Of a DNA stretch of 64,000 nucleotides, positions 10,381-34,428 are shown in pieces (the first letter of the stretch is position 1; each line of letters starts with the position of its first letter). Source of the DNA: Neocallimastix lanati (nom. inval.) (taxonomy: Eukaryota; Neocallimastigomycota; Neocallimastigomycetes; Neocallimastigales; Neocallimastigaceae); contig JACVTC010000047.1 of NCBI GenBank assembly GCA_016946835.1, positions 854,501 to 918,500 on the forward strand, written 5' to 3'. Below the pieces are notes generated by a model. The model did not search any database and was not told the origin of the DNA. It saw only the letters and a program-made list of their open reading frames with translations. Both the position numbers and the translations under genes were made by a program.

Positions 10381-13158
10381 ATGAATATGAAAAATCTTAA
10401 CTTCATTTTTGCTTTCATTTACATTGCTTCTTTGGTTCTTTCATCACCTATTCCAGCTTCGGAAGAATCAGCACTTGAAGAACCATCTGTTGCTTCCAAT
10501 GAGGCTTATACTGTTTCAGCTCTTGAAGACTGTGAATCTAATGATGAAATAGAAGTTGAAGGTACTGCCTATGTTGTTGATGATGAGGATGACTGTTTAT
10601 CTGGTGATGAAATCATAAAGGAAGATGATGCTGAGGAAGATAAGAATGAAAAGAAGCCAGAAGTTCCAGCTAAGGAAGATAATGAATATGTCGTTTCTAA
10701 TGTTGAAGATTGTGAATCTGGTGATGAAGTTGTTAATGAAAAAGAACCAGAAAAGGAACAAGAAAAGGAAGAAGAAACTCCAGCTAAAGAAGATTCTCCA
10801 ATTAAAGAAGATACACCAGCTAAGGACGATAATGAATACGTTGTTTCTAATGTTGAAGATTGTGAATCTGGTGACGAAATAGTTAATGAAAAGGGACCAG
10901 AAACTTCAGCCAAGGAAGATACTCCAGCTAAGGAAGATGATGAATATGTTGTTTCTAACGTTGAAGATTGTGAATCTGGTGATGAAGTTGTTAATGAAAA
11001 AGAACCAGAAAAGGAACAAGAAACTTCAGATAAAGAAAAGGAAGGTACTCCATCTAAGGAAGATGATGAATATGTTGTTTCTAATGTTGAAGATTGTGAA
11101 TCTGGTGATGAAATAGTTAATGAAAAGGAACCAGAAAAGGAAAAAGAAACTCCAGCTGAACCAGAAAAGAAATTAATTGTTCCAGAAGCTACTGAAAATG
11201 ATGAATATGTCGTTTCTAATGTTGAAGATTGTGAATCTGGAGATGAAATTGTTAATGAAAAGAAACCAGAAACTCAAGCTGAAGATGAAAAGGAACCAGC
11301 TAAGGAAGATGATGAATATGTCGTTTCTAACGTTGAAGACTGTGAATCTGGTGATGAAGTTGTTAATGAAAAAGAACCAGAAAAGGAACAAGAAACTCCA
11401 GCTAAAGAAGATTCTCCAGCTAAGGAAGATAATGAATATGTCGTTTCTAACGTTGAAGATTGTGAATCTGGTGATGAAGTTGTTCATGAAAAAGAACCAG
11501 AAAAGGAACAAGAAACTCCAACTAAAGAAGATACACCAGCCAAGGAAGATGCTCCAACTAAGAATGATGATGATGAATATGTCGTTTCTAATGTTGAAGA
11601 TTGTGAATCTGGTGATGAAATAGTTAATGAAAAGGAACCAGAAAAGGAAAAAGAAACTCCAGCAAAAGAAGATTCTCCAGCTAAGGAAGATGATGAATAT
11701 GTCGTTTCTAACGTTGAAGACTGTGAATCTGGTGATGAAGTTGTTAATGAAAAAGAACCAGAAAAGGAACAAGAAACTCCAGCTAAAGAAGATTCTCCAG
11801 CTAAGGAAGATGATGAATATGTTGTTTCTAACGTTGAAGACTGTGAATCTGGTGATGAAGTTGTTAATGAAAAAGAACCAGAAAAGGAACAAGAAACTTC
11901 AGATAAAGAAAAGGAAGATACTCCATCTAAGGAAGATGATGAATATGTTGTTTCTAATGTTGAAGATTGTGAATCTGGTGATGAAATAGCTAATGAAAAA
12001 GAACCAGAAAAGGAAAAAGAAACTCCAGCTGAACCAGAAAAGAAATTAATTGTTCCAGAAGCTACTGAAAATGATGAATACGTTGTTTCTAATGTTGAAG
12101 ATTGTGAATCTGGTGATGAAGTTGTTCATGAAAAAGAACCAGAAAAGGAACAAGAAACTCCAACTAAAGAAGATACACCAGCCAAGGAAGATGCTCCAAC
12201 TAAGGATGATGATGATGATGAATATGTCGTTTCTAATGTTGAAGATTGTGAATCTGGTGATGAAGTTGTTAACGAAAAGGAACCAGAAGCTGAAAAGGAA
12301 CCAGACTCTCAAGCCGAAGATGAAAAAGAACCATCTAAGGACGATGATGAATATGTTGTTTCTAATGTTGAAGATTGTGAATCTGGAGATGAAATAATTA
12401 ATGAAAAGGAACCAGAAAAGGAAAAAGAAACTCCAGCTGAACCCGAAAAGAAATTAATTGTTCCAGAAGCTACTGAAAATGATGAATACGTCGTTTCTAA
12501 TGTTGAAGATTGTGAATCTGGAGATGAAATAGTAAATGAAAAGAAACCAGAAAAGGAACTAGAAACACCAGTCAAAGAGGATACTTCAGCTAAAGAAGAT
12601 ACTCCAGCGAAGGAAGATGATGAATATGTTGTTTCTAACGTTGAAGATTGTGAATCTAGTGATGAAGTTGTTAATGAAAAAGAACCAGAAAAGGAACAAG
12701 AAACTCCAACTAAAGAAGATACACCAGCCAAGGAAGATGCTCTAACTAAGGATGATGATGATGAATATGTCGTTTCTAATGTTGAAGACTGTGAATCTGG
12801 TGATGAAGTTGTTAATGAAAAGGAACCAGAAGCTGAAAAGGAACAAGACTCTCAAGCCGAAGATGAAAAGAAGCCATCTAAGGACGATGATGAATATGTT
12901 GTTTCTAATGTTGAAGACTGTGAATCTGGTGATGAAGTTATTAACGAAAAGGAACCAGAAGCTGAAAAGGAACCAGACTCTCAAGCCGAAGATGAAAAGA
13001 AACCATCTAAGGACGATGATGAATATGTTGTTTCTAATGTTGAAGACTGCGAATCTGGTGATGAAATCATCAATGAAAACCCAGCTACCGAAGATATCAC
13101 AGTTTCTTCAGAAGAAGACTGCGGATCTGATGATGAAATCATTTATTTAGATGCTTAA
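10381..13158 (+). CDS. Secreted acidic protein with 19 tandem one-cysteine repeats
   Basis: One uninterrupted 925-residue frame. Residues 1 to about 22 are a signal peptide (basic MNMKN start, hydrophobic core IFAFIYIASLVL), so the product should enter the secretory pathway. A degenerate repeat covers about residues 43-102. From about 103 onward there are 19 copies of YVVSNVEDCES(G/S)DE, each followed by (I/V)(V/I/A)(N/H)EK(E/K)PE and a variable Glu/Lys/Pro/Ala/Thr linker, giving units of about 36-50 residues. Each unit has exactly one Cys, in DCES. The last unit decays into EEDCGSDDEII and the protein ends LDA. Composition is dominated by Glu, Asp, Lys, Val and Pro with almost no hydrophobic core, so it is probably largely disordered. 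No known domain was recognised. A cell-wall or matrix protein crosslinked through the regular cysteines is a guess. The start codon is the first ATG before the signal peptide. Confidence 0.93.
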   Translation: MNMKNLNFIFAFIYIASLVLSSPIPASEESALEEPSVASNEAYTVSALEDCESNDEIEVEGTAYVVDDEDDCLSGDEIIKEDDAEEDKNEKKPEVPAKEDNEYVVSNVEDCESGDEVVNEKEPEKEQEKEEETPAKEDSPIKEDTPAKDDNEYVVSNVEDCESGDEIVNEKGPETSAKEDTPAKEDDEYVVSNVEDCESGDEVVNEKEPEKEQETSDKEKEGTPSKEDDEYVVSNVEDCESGDEIVNEKEPEKEKETPAEPEKKLIVPEATENDEYVVSNVEDCESGDEIVNEKKPETQAEDEKEPAKEDDEYVVSNVEDCESGDEVVNEKEPEKEQETPAKEDSPAKEDNEYVVSNVEDCESGDEVVHEKEPEKEQETPTKEDTPAKEDAPTKNDDDEYVVSNVEDCESGDEIVNEKEPEKEKETPAKEDSPAKEDDEYVVSNVEDCESGDEVVNEKEPEKEQETPAKEDSPAKEDDEYVVSNVEDCESGDEVVNEKEPEKEQETSDKEKEDTPSKEDDEYVVSNVEDCESGDEIANEKEPEKEKETPAEPEKKLIVPEATENDEYVVSNVEDCESGDEVVHEKEPEKEQETPTKEDTPAKEDAPTKDDDDDEYVVSNVEDCESGDEVVNEKEPEAEKEPDSQAEDEKEPSKDDDEYVVSNVEDCESGDEIINEKEPEKEKETPAEPEKKLIVPEATENDEYVVSNVEDCESGDEIVNEKKPEKELETPVKEDTSAKEDTPAKEDDEYVVSNVEDCESSDEVVNEKEPEKEQETPTKEDTPAKEDALTKDDDDEYVVSNVEDCESGDEVVNEKEPEAEKEQDSQAEDEKKPSKDDDEYVVSNVEDCESGDEVINEKEPEAEKEPDSQAEDEKKPSKDDDEYVVSNVEDCESGDEIINENPATEDITVSSEEDCGSDDEIIYLDA
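10687..13090 (+). repeat. Coding minisatellite, 19 units of about 110-150 bp
   Basis: The DNA repeat that encodes the protein array above. Linker types recur in blocks: units 3-4 (linkers with TSDKEKE, then EPEKKLIVPEATEN) recur as units 10-11; the KLIVPEATEN linker appears again in unit 14; the TPAKEDAPTK type appears in units 7, 12 and (as ALTK) 16; the DSQAEDEK type in 13, 17 and 18. This pattern indicates duplication of multi-unit blocks rather than only single units. Confidence 0.9.
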
Positions 13159-13617
13159 GATTCTTTATAGATTATTTAATTACAATATAATTAGTATACT
13201 TTATTATATATTAAATAATAATAAATAAAAATTAAAAAAAAAAAAAATAAAAAATAAAAAATTCATAAATATTAGTAAATAATATATATAAATATATCAA
13301 ATATATAAATATATCAAATAAATAAATAAATAAATAAATAAATGTATAAATATAATTTGTTTAATTTTTTTTTATGAAAGAAAATTAATATGTATGTTTT
13401 TTTTTTTATGATTTTTTTTTTTTCTTAAAGAAAAAATTAAAGTAAGAAAATATATATGTATATGTACCTAATTCTTCAAAATAAATAAACTTATAAAATT
13501 ATAAGCAATATATAAAATTTGGATAAAATTATAAACTCAATAAAAATAAATCTATAAAATAGTAATAAAAAATAGTAATAATAAAATTAAAAATATATAT
13601 ATATATAATTATTATGA

Positions 13618-13672
<55 letters not shown>

Positions 13673-14733
13673 TTTTTATTTTATTTTTTATTAATAATAT
13701 AAAATAAAATAAAAAAAAATAGTAAATATATAGATATATATCAATGTGTTGATCAAGTGTAATATTATATATATTTAACAATAAAATATTTATAAAATTC
13801 TTTTTTAAATAAAATATTTTGAATTTCTAAACTAATTATTTTATAATTTGTTTCATTAATTTGATATATAGATACTATTATAGATATATATTTAAATATA
13901 ATTCAATTTGTTATCAATATAATAAATAAATAAAAAAAAAAAAAAAAAATAAATAAATAATTATATATAAAATTTTATAATTTTGTATATAGCTTTGTAA
14001 TTTAATTGTTTATTTTATCCATAAAAAAAGTATTATTCATCTTTACTTATAAAATATTTTATAAAATAAACTATAATGAAAAGTGATTTTTAAATATTCA
14101 AATACATTAAATATATTTAACATTTGTTTTTAAATTAAAATAAAAATTATGCCTATATTATAAAATACATGCAAATATATACATACACATGTATATATTT
14201 GCATTAAAAAAAAAAATAAAAAAAAATATATTTTTTTAGGTTTTAATAAAACATTTTTTTCTTTTTTTTTATCAAGTATATATTATAATTATAATAAATA
14301 CAAATATATTTTAATATAACATAATTTTACCTAAAAATAAATATTGAATTATAGATTTATGTAGATTAATACAATAAAAATTAAACAAGATATATATTTT
14401 TATTGATAGAAATACTTTATAGGATATATATATATATAATTTTTTAAATTCATTAATAAAATATTTTTTAATATGCATGTATATAATAGTTTTAGGTAAA
14501 TTAATTATCATATGAATATTTAATTATGATAAAATAAAATTTCTATCTATTTTTTTCATTATTACATTCATTAAAATAATAATAACTAATGAAAATATAT
14601 ATATGAAGTATATATATATAATATTTTTTTTTTTTATATAATTTTAAAAAATATAGTAAGACTTTATATTAATTGATTTCAATAATTAAATGTACATATT
14701 TATATAAATTAAAATAATTCATTCCAATTTTAT

Positions 14734-14765
<32 letters not shown>

Positions 14766-15167
14766 TTTTTGCATATATTAAATATTAAATATAAAAATTT
14801 TTTAAAAAAATTTTTAAATTATATTTTTTATATTTTATTATAATATTTATAATATTTTATATTAAAATTAAATTTTTCCATTTTTTTTTTTTTAGACTAG
14901 GAATGAACTTTATTAAATAATATATATTGAAAAATGTAATATTATTTACTCAAAGGTTACATATGCAAAAAATAATAATAATAATAATAAAACAAAATAA
15001 CCTGCATATATCTTAATTAATAATAAACAAATATTTTATACATATATAAATAAATATAAATAAGCAGTACAAAGATATCATGTATGTTTTTTCTTTTATT
15101 AATTGAGTGTACATTTATTTAATATTTAATATATATATATATATATATTTTTTATAGAAAAAAAAAT

Positions 15168-15201
<34 letters not shown>

Positions 15202-15464
15202 CAAACAAACAATAATTTAAATAATGAAAATATGTTTTTAAATAATATTTATAATGACTTAATTTTTAAAGAAAAAATAATTGCAATTATTAGAAAATAT
15301 ATATTTTATTATGGAATATTTATAAGAATTTTTCTTTAAAAGAAAAAAATATTTTAATTATTATAAAAGTATTTTTTTAAAATATATTTTGTGAATTTTT
15401 ATTAATTCATTTATAAAAATATTTTATATAAATATTTTATATTAATTAAAAAGATATCTATTTC

Positions 15465-15514
<50 letters not shown>

Positions 15515-15628
15515 GTTATAATTATTATAATAATTGTTTATAATATATATTTGTTTGTATATATTATTCGATATTTATTTAAATATATGTATTGTTTCAA
15601 ATTTAATTTAAATATTATGTCTTAATCT
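13159..15628. other. AT-rich intergenic region
   Basis: No gene seen in 2.5 kb between two convergent genes. It holds homopolymers (T-tract of about 50 nt at 13621-13670, T-tract near 14750-14770, A-tract near 15169-15200), AAAT runs near 13317-13343 and a (TTA)n run at about 15470-15514. Both flanking genes end into this region, so their 3' UTRs and poly(A) sites lie here but cannot be placed. Confidence 0.8.
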
Positions 15629-20334
<4,706 letters not shown>

Positions 20335-20797
20335 ATGTATTATTTGAAATATTCACTTTTTCTTTTTTTTTTTTTTTTTTTTTTTTTTGTATTTTTTACC
20401 GTTTTTCCTTTTATTGTAAAGCTATTAAAATAATAATATTTTATTTTAAAAAAATTAAAATAATTATTTCTACTGTTATATAAATAATATTTTGGATCCT
20501 ATATTATTTGTTAATATTTTAAATCAAAAAATAATGCAATATAATTGTATTTAAATTATTTTTAATTTTCAATTCTTTTTATATCTTTTAAATATTTTTT
20601 TATAATTATTACAATTTAAAATATTATCTCAACTTTGTAATTTATTAGAAATTTTATAATTTGGTAATAGCAATGATAAAATTTTCCTGATTTTTTATTG
20701 TTTTATTAAATAAAATAATACTTTATATTTCTTTAATTTATATATCAAAAAAAAAATATATATATATATATTATTATTGAAATTTCAAATATAAAAA

Positions 20798-20833
<36 letters not shown>

Positions 20834-21008
20834 TATATATAATAATAATATTGATAATAATAATTGAATTAATTTAAATATTATATTTTAAAATCATTAA
20901 TACTTACAATTAAAAAAAAAAAAAAAAAAGAAATTCAAATCTTTATTATAAATAAAATAATAGATTTAATTATATGATTAAAAGTTAAACATACAATTTA
21001 TTGCTAAT

Positions 21009-21051
<43 letters not shown>

Positions 21052-23108
21052 TAAATAATTTTAATAATAATAACTAATTAAAATAAACTATTTTTTTTAA
21101 AAATATATTATAATAAAAAATTTATTTTTGTTAATTATATTATTAAAAATATTATAATATAAAAAATAAAAATATATAATTGTTAAAATAATTATTTAAT
21201 ACTATAATCTATTATTTAATAATTATTTATAAAATTACCTAAAAATATTAATATAATTTTCACTTTATTCATTCACTAATTATAAATTAATTTTAAATAA
21301 ATTAATGTATATATTATTAACAAAATATTCTTTATAAACCCTCCATATATTATAAAATATTATGTTTATTTATTAAATAATATATATTATATTATCTATT
21401 AATATATATATTTTATATTTATATAATAAATTATATTAATATATCATATAATAATTTTATCATGTAAAAATAACCTTTTAAGATTATCATAATTTAATAT
21501 TAATTATAATATATAATAATTAAATCATTTCAAATAATTTTTTTTAAAAAAAAAAAAAAAGAATTTACTTTTTGTTATTTAAATTACAAATAAAATTTTT
21601 TTAATATAAATTAGTACCATATAAGGAAAAAGATTTTTTTTTCTTTTTTTTTTTATTTAAAAAATTATATATTATTATTAATATTATTTCTTTTAAAATT
21701 ATATATCAGAACCATTTAAACTATAAGATTACAAAATTACAGATAATTCTCAACTATCCTTCAAACAAATATAAAAAATTTCAAAATTATATTATATATA
21801 AAAATTATTAATGGAATTAATTAAAAGATAGTAAAAAGATTAATAGTAAAATAATATAAATGTTATATCCAATTAAATTTATATATATATATATTTTTTA
21901 AAAATAATAGTAATTAAAAATTCACATCCCGAAATTATTAATATTTCTATGTATATTTTTTCATAATACTACAAACTTTTTAGACACGATATATATGGCA
22001 AAACAAGAAAAAAAAAAAAAAAAAAAAAGTTATTATAATGATTATTAGGTAAAAGAAATATGTTATATTTATGTAATTAATATGAAATTTTATTATTTGT
22101 TAAGTTTAAATAATTAATAGATTTAATTTCTACTTTAGTCTTTTAAATCAACTTATATTAACATTATTTTTTAAAATATAAATTTGGCTTAACTATTTAG
22201 AAATAAAAGTTAAAAATTAAAATATAATATAAATATATAATTTATATGGCAGTCCTAATTTTAACTATTAATAAATTAGAAATTATTAATAAAGAAATTA
22301 TTTGAAGTATTTTAATATAATTATTAAAAAATTTAATTAATGTGGATTATCCAGTAATATGGATAATGTAAATATACAATATATTAAATTATTATAAATA
22401 AAAAAGTATTATATAATTAAATATCTTTAATATACCTAAATAAAATTATATGATAAAAAAAAATAATAATAAAATAGTATATATGATTTAAATATTTTTC
22501 AGTTTTATTATTATTAAATATTGAAAAATATAAAAAAATTATTTATAGTAATTGTATATAAATAGTTATTAATAAGATCAATGTAAAACTATACACACAA
22601 GCTGAATAATATAATTATAAATTTATATAAATTATTAATATCACATGAATATAATTAATTATAAAATTAAAAATATATAATAAACATTCAACCAATAATT
22701 ATTAAAATCAAATTTTTATAATTATTTATAATCTAATATAACCCCACTTTTTTCATATTAATTAATAAAATATAATTAATACGTTTTTTATGTAATAAAT
22801 ATCAAATATATTAATTATATAAAAGATATTTCATTTCATTTTTTTTTCTAATTTTTATTAAATATATATATCATTTTATTTTAGCCTTTTTTTTTTTTTT
22901 TATTTTTTTCTTAATTTCTATTATATATACATATTATTTTATTTCTTTTTTTTTTTGTCCTTTCTTAATTTCTATTAATTATACACTTTATTTTAATTTA
23001 TTTCATAGTTTTTTTTTTTATTTTATTCTTACGCAATATATTTAAATTGTTATTTTTTAATTTAAAAACTTTTTTTTTTCCTTTTTTACAAAATTGGGTT
23101 ATAAAATG

Positions 23109-23140
<32 letters not shown>

Positions 23141-24262
23141 TTGGCATACGCATACCAAAAAGGAAATAATTATATAATAATTACATATGCTATTTATTGT
23201 ATTAATTAAAATATTCATATATATGTATTTATTCATTTAAAAATAATTATTAAAATTATTTATTTTATTACTTTTATATAAATTTATATAAATAATAATA
23301 ATAATAATAAAATAATAAAAAAAACACATTTTTATTACTAGTTTTTTATCATAATTTCATTTTTAATAATAATTCAAAAAGTTTTTTTTTTTTTTTTTTA
23401 TTTTTTTTTAATATAAAAGTCAAATATTATTTTTATTAAAAATTTTTTAAAATATATATAATATTATCATTTATATTTATCTTTTTTATTATATTCATAA
23501 TTATGAGTACTATTATATATTAAATTATTTCAATTATGGATACTTTTTAACTTGCATAGTTAAAATTATTGCTTTTATTTTTATTTAATTGCAATTACTT
23601 ATTATATATTATTTATTATTTATTATTTATTATTTATTTTTTTATTATTCATAATTATTTATTATTATTTATAATCATTCGTTTAAACTCATTTTTGTAT
23701 ATTTCATTTCATTTTTTAATCTTTTTTTTATTTTTTTTTTTTTATTAATTTTTTTTATTTATATTTTTATTTTGCTTTTATTTTTTTTTTCCATTTTTTA
23801 TATCAATTTTATTTTTATCTTATCTTTTATTCCTTTCTTTTTTTCTTTTTCTTTTTTTTTTTTTTTTTTTTTTTATATTATAATTTTACTTTTATATTAG
23901 CATTATAAGTATTATAATTTTATTTTAATTTTTTATAAAGGTATATATAACCTTTATAATGTTAATATAATTATAAATAATGAAAAAAGCCTTTTTTTAT
24001 ATTTTTTTTATTTATTTATTTTTTTTTTTATTTATTTATTTTTTTTTTATTTATTTATTATTAATTTTTTATTGTCAGAAAATATAAAAAAAAAAAAGTT
24101 TTTTTTTTTTATATTATTAATTTTTTTCTATTTTTTTTTTTTTTTTTTTTTTAATTTTAATTTTATTTTTATTTTTTATTTTTATTTTTTTTTGTTTTTT
24201 TGTTTTTATTATTTGTATTTGTATTTTCATTAATTTTTATTTTAATTTTATTTTTTTTTTTT
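20335..24262. other. AT-rich intergenic region
   Basis: No gene recognised in 3.9 kb between the ABC transporter start and the kinase stop. It contains long A/T homopolymers (T near 20802-20830, A near 21011-21048) and, from about 22840 to 24260, a markedly T-rich (+ strand) section with many T-tracts. That section lies directly 3' of the kinase gene, so on the kinase strand it is A-rich downstream sequence. Confidence 0.8.
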
Positions 24263-30089
<5,827 letters not shown>

Positions 30090-31496
30090 CTTCAATAAAA
30101 AGAATTACTTTAACAAATTCGATTGAGTTTATCTTAATAATTATAATAAGAATATTAAGAATACAATATTTAATTATTATAAAAGATATATTTTATTTGT
30201 AAATTATATTTAATTATTATATTCAATATTTAAATTTAAATAAAATATTAATAATACTTAAAATAATAATAATAATTAAATAAGTATTATTCATTTAATA
30301 TTTATAAAGAATATATTTTATATTAATAATTTATTTTTTTTTTCCTGTTAGTTAACTTTTAATATTAAATTTAAATTTTGTTCAACTATTCAAATATTTA
30401 TTGCCTTAAAAATAAAATAAATATATCATTATAAAATATAAATGATTTTATATATTATTATGTAAAATATATTAGCATTTTTATAAACTTTTATATTTAT
30501 TTTTAAGATAGTTCAAATTAATACAATTTAAATACATAACAATTATTTCATTAATTATATTTATTCTATTAAAATTAATATATATTCGTAATAAGGTTTT
30601 TTAATTTTTAATATTTTCTATTTAATTCTATTATTTCGATATTTATTATTTTTTATTTTTTAATTTCTTAATTTATTAATTCAAAAAAAAAAAAATATTA
30701 ATAATAATAATAATTGAATAGCATTTATACTATAATATTATGATATTGTTTATATTTCATTATATATACAATGGGTTTATTCAAAAATTTACAATCTGAA
30801 ATTGTGAATTTTATTATATTTTAATTACTTCATTATTTATTAAAAATTATAAATTCTCTCATATTATTTATTACTTATTATTTATTTGAAGATATAAAAG
30901 TAAAATATATATACATAAATATTATATAATATGTTTATAATATTGTTTATTATCATACCTTTTGTTTTCCAAATGTCTATGTTAACTTTACAGATTATTA
31001 ATAGAAGGATAAAATCATTTTTTGTTTTATGTTTTTTTTCGTTTTTTTGTTTTTTTTTTTTTGTTTTTTTTTTTTTTTTTGTTTTTTTTTATTTTTTATT
31101 TTTTTTTTCCTTTTGTTTTCTTTTGTTTTCTTTAATTAGTATTATATATTATTTTTATTATTATTTACTTTATACTAAATTCCTTTTTTTTTTTTTTCTT
31201 CTAAATTTATATATTGAATTTATTTTAAGTTTTTATTATTTCTATTGTTTTTATTGTAATTTTTATTGTATCTATTGTTACTTTTAATATTATCCTGATA
31301 TTAAATTATTATTTATATTTTTATTGAACTAAAAAAAAAAAATGTATAAAATGATAAAGATTATATTCCCTAATACGAATTATACGAATAATCTCAGTTT
31401 TCAATATCTTATAAGTATTTTATAATTGTTAAAATATTATATATTAAATTTATTTTTTTTTTGTTTTAAATTTTATTTTGTTTTGTTCAATTTATA

Positions 31497-31553
<57 letters not shown>

Positions 31554-32080
31554 TTAATAAAGCAATTTATTTTAAACAATAGTGATATAAGTAAAGTCTA
31601 TTATTTATAATTAAATTTCTTTTTCGGTTTTATATTATTACTATTAACTTTTTGTTTTTATCCATTAAATTTGAATAATTAATACTTATAAATTCCTGTT
31701 AACTATATAATTAATAATCTAAAAAATAATAATAAATAAAAAAAATAAATATTATATAATATTTCTATTTGTTTATTTTATTAATAATTAATATTAATAA
31801 TTATATATTTTATTAGTAATGAAATAAAAATAACATTTAATGAAAAAATATTATTATTTTAATGTATAAATATAAAAATATTCCTTTTCTTTAATTTATT
31901 TTAATAAAAATACACTAAATAATAATATATGAAAGTTAACTTTAAAGAAAAAAAAATAATGTATAAAAATTATAAAATTATTATATATTGAAAATACTTT
32001 AAGGATAAATTAATAATCTTTTTTAATATAATAAATATATAATTAATATAACTTATTTTTAATTATTTATTGTTTATTAT

Positions 32081-32512
32081 TTATTTCTTTTATTTATTAT
32101 TATTTATTATTTATTATCTATATTTTTTTTTATTTATTTATTATTTTATACATTATTTATTATTTATTATCTATAATTTTTTTTTTATTTATTTATTATT
32201 AATCATTTAATTTATTATTTATTATTTATACATTATTTATTATTTAATTATTTATTATTTATTATTTATTATTATTTATTATTTATTATTTATTATTTAT
32301 TATTTATTATTTATTATTTATTATTTATTATTTATTATTTATTATTTATTATTTATTATTTATTATTTATTATATATTATTTATTATATATTATTTATTA
32401 TTTATTATTTATTATTTATTATTTATTATTTATTATTTATTATTTATTATTTATTATTTATTATTATTTACTATTTATTATTATTTATTATTTATTATTT
32501 ATTATTTATTGA
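32081..32512. repeat. (ATTTATT)n heptanucleotide satellite
   Basis: Repeated TTATTTA/ATTTATT units, most regular from about 32270 to 32462, degenerate at both edges. Simple-sequence DNA with no coding capacity in the reading checked. Confidence 0.9.
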
Positions 32513-33382
32513 TTATTGATTTATTTTATATATTATAATAATATATTTTATTATAAAATTTAGAAATCTTAAAGTAAGAAAATATATTATTTAATATTTA
32601 AAGTTCTAATAAAATATTAAAATTAATAAATTGTTATTATTATTATTATTATTATTATTTTAATGGTTCTAATAAATTGCTTAAAAACTATAATATTATA
32701 TTGCTATAATTTTTTATTAAATATAAATTTTAATTATAATTAAATTCGTTCTATTTTGAAAATTTTATTCGGTATAAATAAATATAAATAAATATGCAAT
32801 ATATTATTTATATATTAACAATTTATTATATGCAATAATTAAATATTAATTATTATTAAATAAAATTATATATATATTAAATAAATTTTGAAAGTATTAA
32901 TTATTTTAATTATTTAATATTATATAATATAAAAATTTTGAAATAAATTAATAATAAATAATATTTTATTATTATTAATTTAAACATAGTTTATTATATA
33001 TCCAAATTAAGAATGGAATAAATTAAATAAAAGAAATAATTTTTACTTATTTAGTAGATTAACAATAACATTTCATCGAAACTCTATAATATTAACATTT
33101 TAGAAGTATCATTAAAGAATATGAATAAAAAGAAAATATATATATTTATATATATGTATACTTTGGTATTTAGTTCAAATTTTTTTTTTATATTTATAAT
33201 GAAATAATAAAAAAAATATAAAAAAATAAATTAAAATAATAAAATATATAATAAAATTTAAAATTAGGTAAAAATAAGTATAAAATAAAAAAAATAATAT
33301 ATATTTGACATTTCTTTAAATATTTAAAAAAAATTATAATGTTAAACATTAAATTAATAATTAAATAAACTTGACATATTTT

Positions 33383-33444
33383 ATGAAGAATTATGTAAAA
33401 AAAATTTTTTTATTATAAAAAAATTTTTTTTTATAATTCTTCAT
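33383..33444. repeat. Imperfect long palindrome
   Basis: ATGAAGAATTAT (33383-33394) faces ATAATTCTTCAT (33433-33444). The bases between are themselves A8T7/A7T9-type tracts that can extend the stem. The element could form an almost continuous hairpin. Confidence 0.7.
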
Positions 33445-34241
33445 TATATGATATTAATTTTTAATTTGAGAGTCTATAAATAGTATTAAATGTATGTTTT
33501 ATAAACTTTTTTTACTAAACAATAATTAAAATAAATTTTATACTCCAATTTTGAATATATAATTTTTCTCTTTTTTTTTTTAGCTCTTTAAAAAAGATAA
33601 ATGAAATACTTAATAATAATTATATATATTGTATATTTCATTATCTTTCCATATGAATATATGTAAAGATAAAATAAAAATAAGATAAAATAAAAATAAT
33701 AAAAAAAAATATAACTAGAAATTATCGATCTTTGTAATTTTTTCATTTAATTATTTGTTATAATCATTAATAATACTAATAATATTAAAAATAACAAATT
33801 AAAATTTTAAATGATTTAAATATCACATTTGAAAAATCTCAATAGAGAATTCATTAATTCATTAAATATATCATAAATATATTCTAAAATAATATTTATA
33901 TTTTAATAACATAAATAAAAATTAATATAAATAAAAATATATCATTATTGATTGCTAGTATTAAATTATTATCAACAATATTAAACAATTAATATTTAAA
34001 CTTATAGATTATATCAGAATTAAATATATGCAACATTTAAATTAACTTAATAATAATATATAAAAAGGTTTATTAAATAATTTTTAATTTTATAATTATA
34101 ACCATAAAGGATTTACTAATCAAAAGTTCTTTTTAAAGAAAATTTTGATTCAAAAATAATAATAATAATAATATAATAATATTTTCTTATATATGTTATA
34201 ATTATATCTTTAATTAAAATGAAAATGGAAATTAAATATTA

Positions 34242-34297
34242 AATAATCAGGTTTAACGTATAAAGGTATATATTTTTATTGGTTAAACCTGATTATT
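34242..34297. repeat. Perfect 16-bp inverted repeat with 24-nt loop
   Basis: AATAATCAGGTTTAAC at 34242-34257 is matched exactly by its reverse complement at 34282-34297. The stem contains four G/C pairs, unusual against the surrounding A/T. It lies about 535 bp upstream of the dockerin gene start. It could be a tiny MITE-like relic or an RNA hairpin; no protein-binding role can be read from sequence. Confidence 0.8.
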
Positions 34298-34397
34298 AGA
34301 AAAAAAATTATTATTTATTAATCATATTACTATTAATATTATTTATTAATATTGTTAATGAAAATTAAAAAAAAAAAAAAAAAAAAAATTAACATGA

Positions 34398-34428
<31 letters not shown>

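Noticed and set aside
11173-11892. Long antisense open frame (239 codons) across the acidic repeat gene
   Set aside because: It is the mirror of a periodic, stop-poor coding array. The sense frame has a signal peptide, sensible repeat conservation and a proper end; the antisense one has none.
30931-31287. 118-codon Phe-rich open frame
   Set aside because: It is made by T-tracts interrupted with G and C. No homology or signal structure beyond a generic hydrophobic run.
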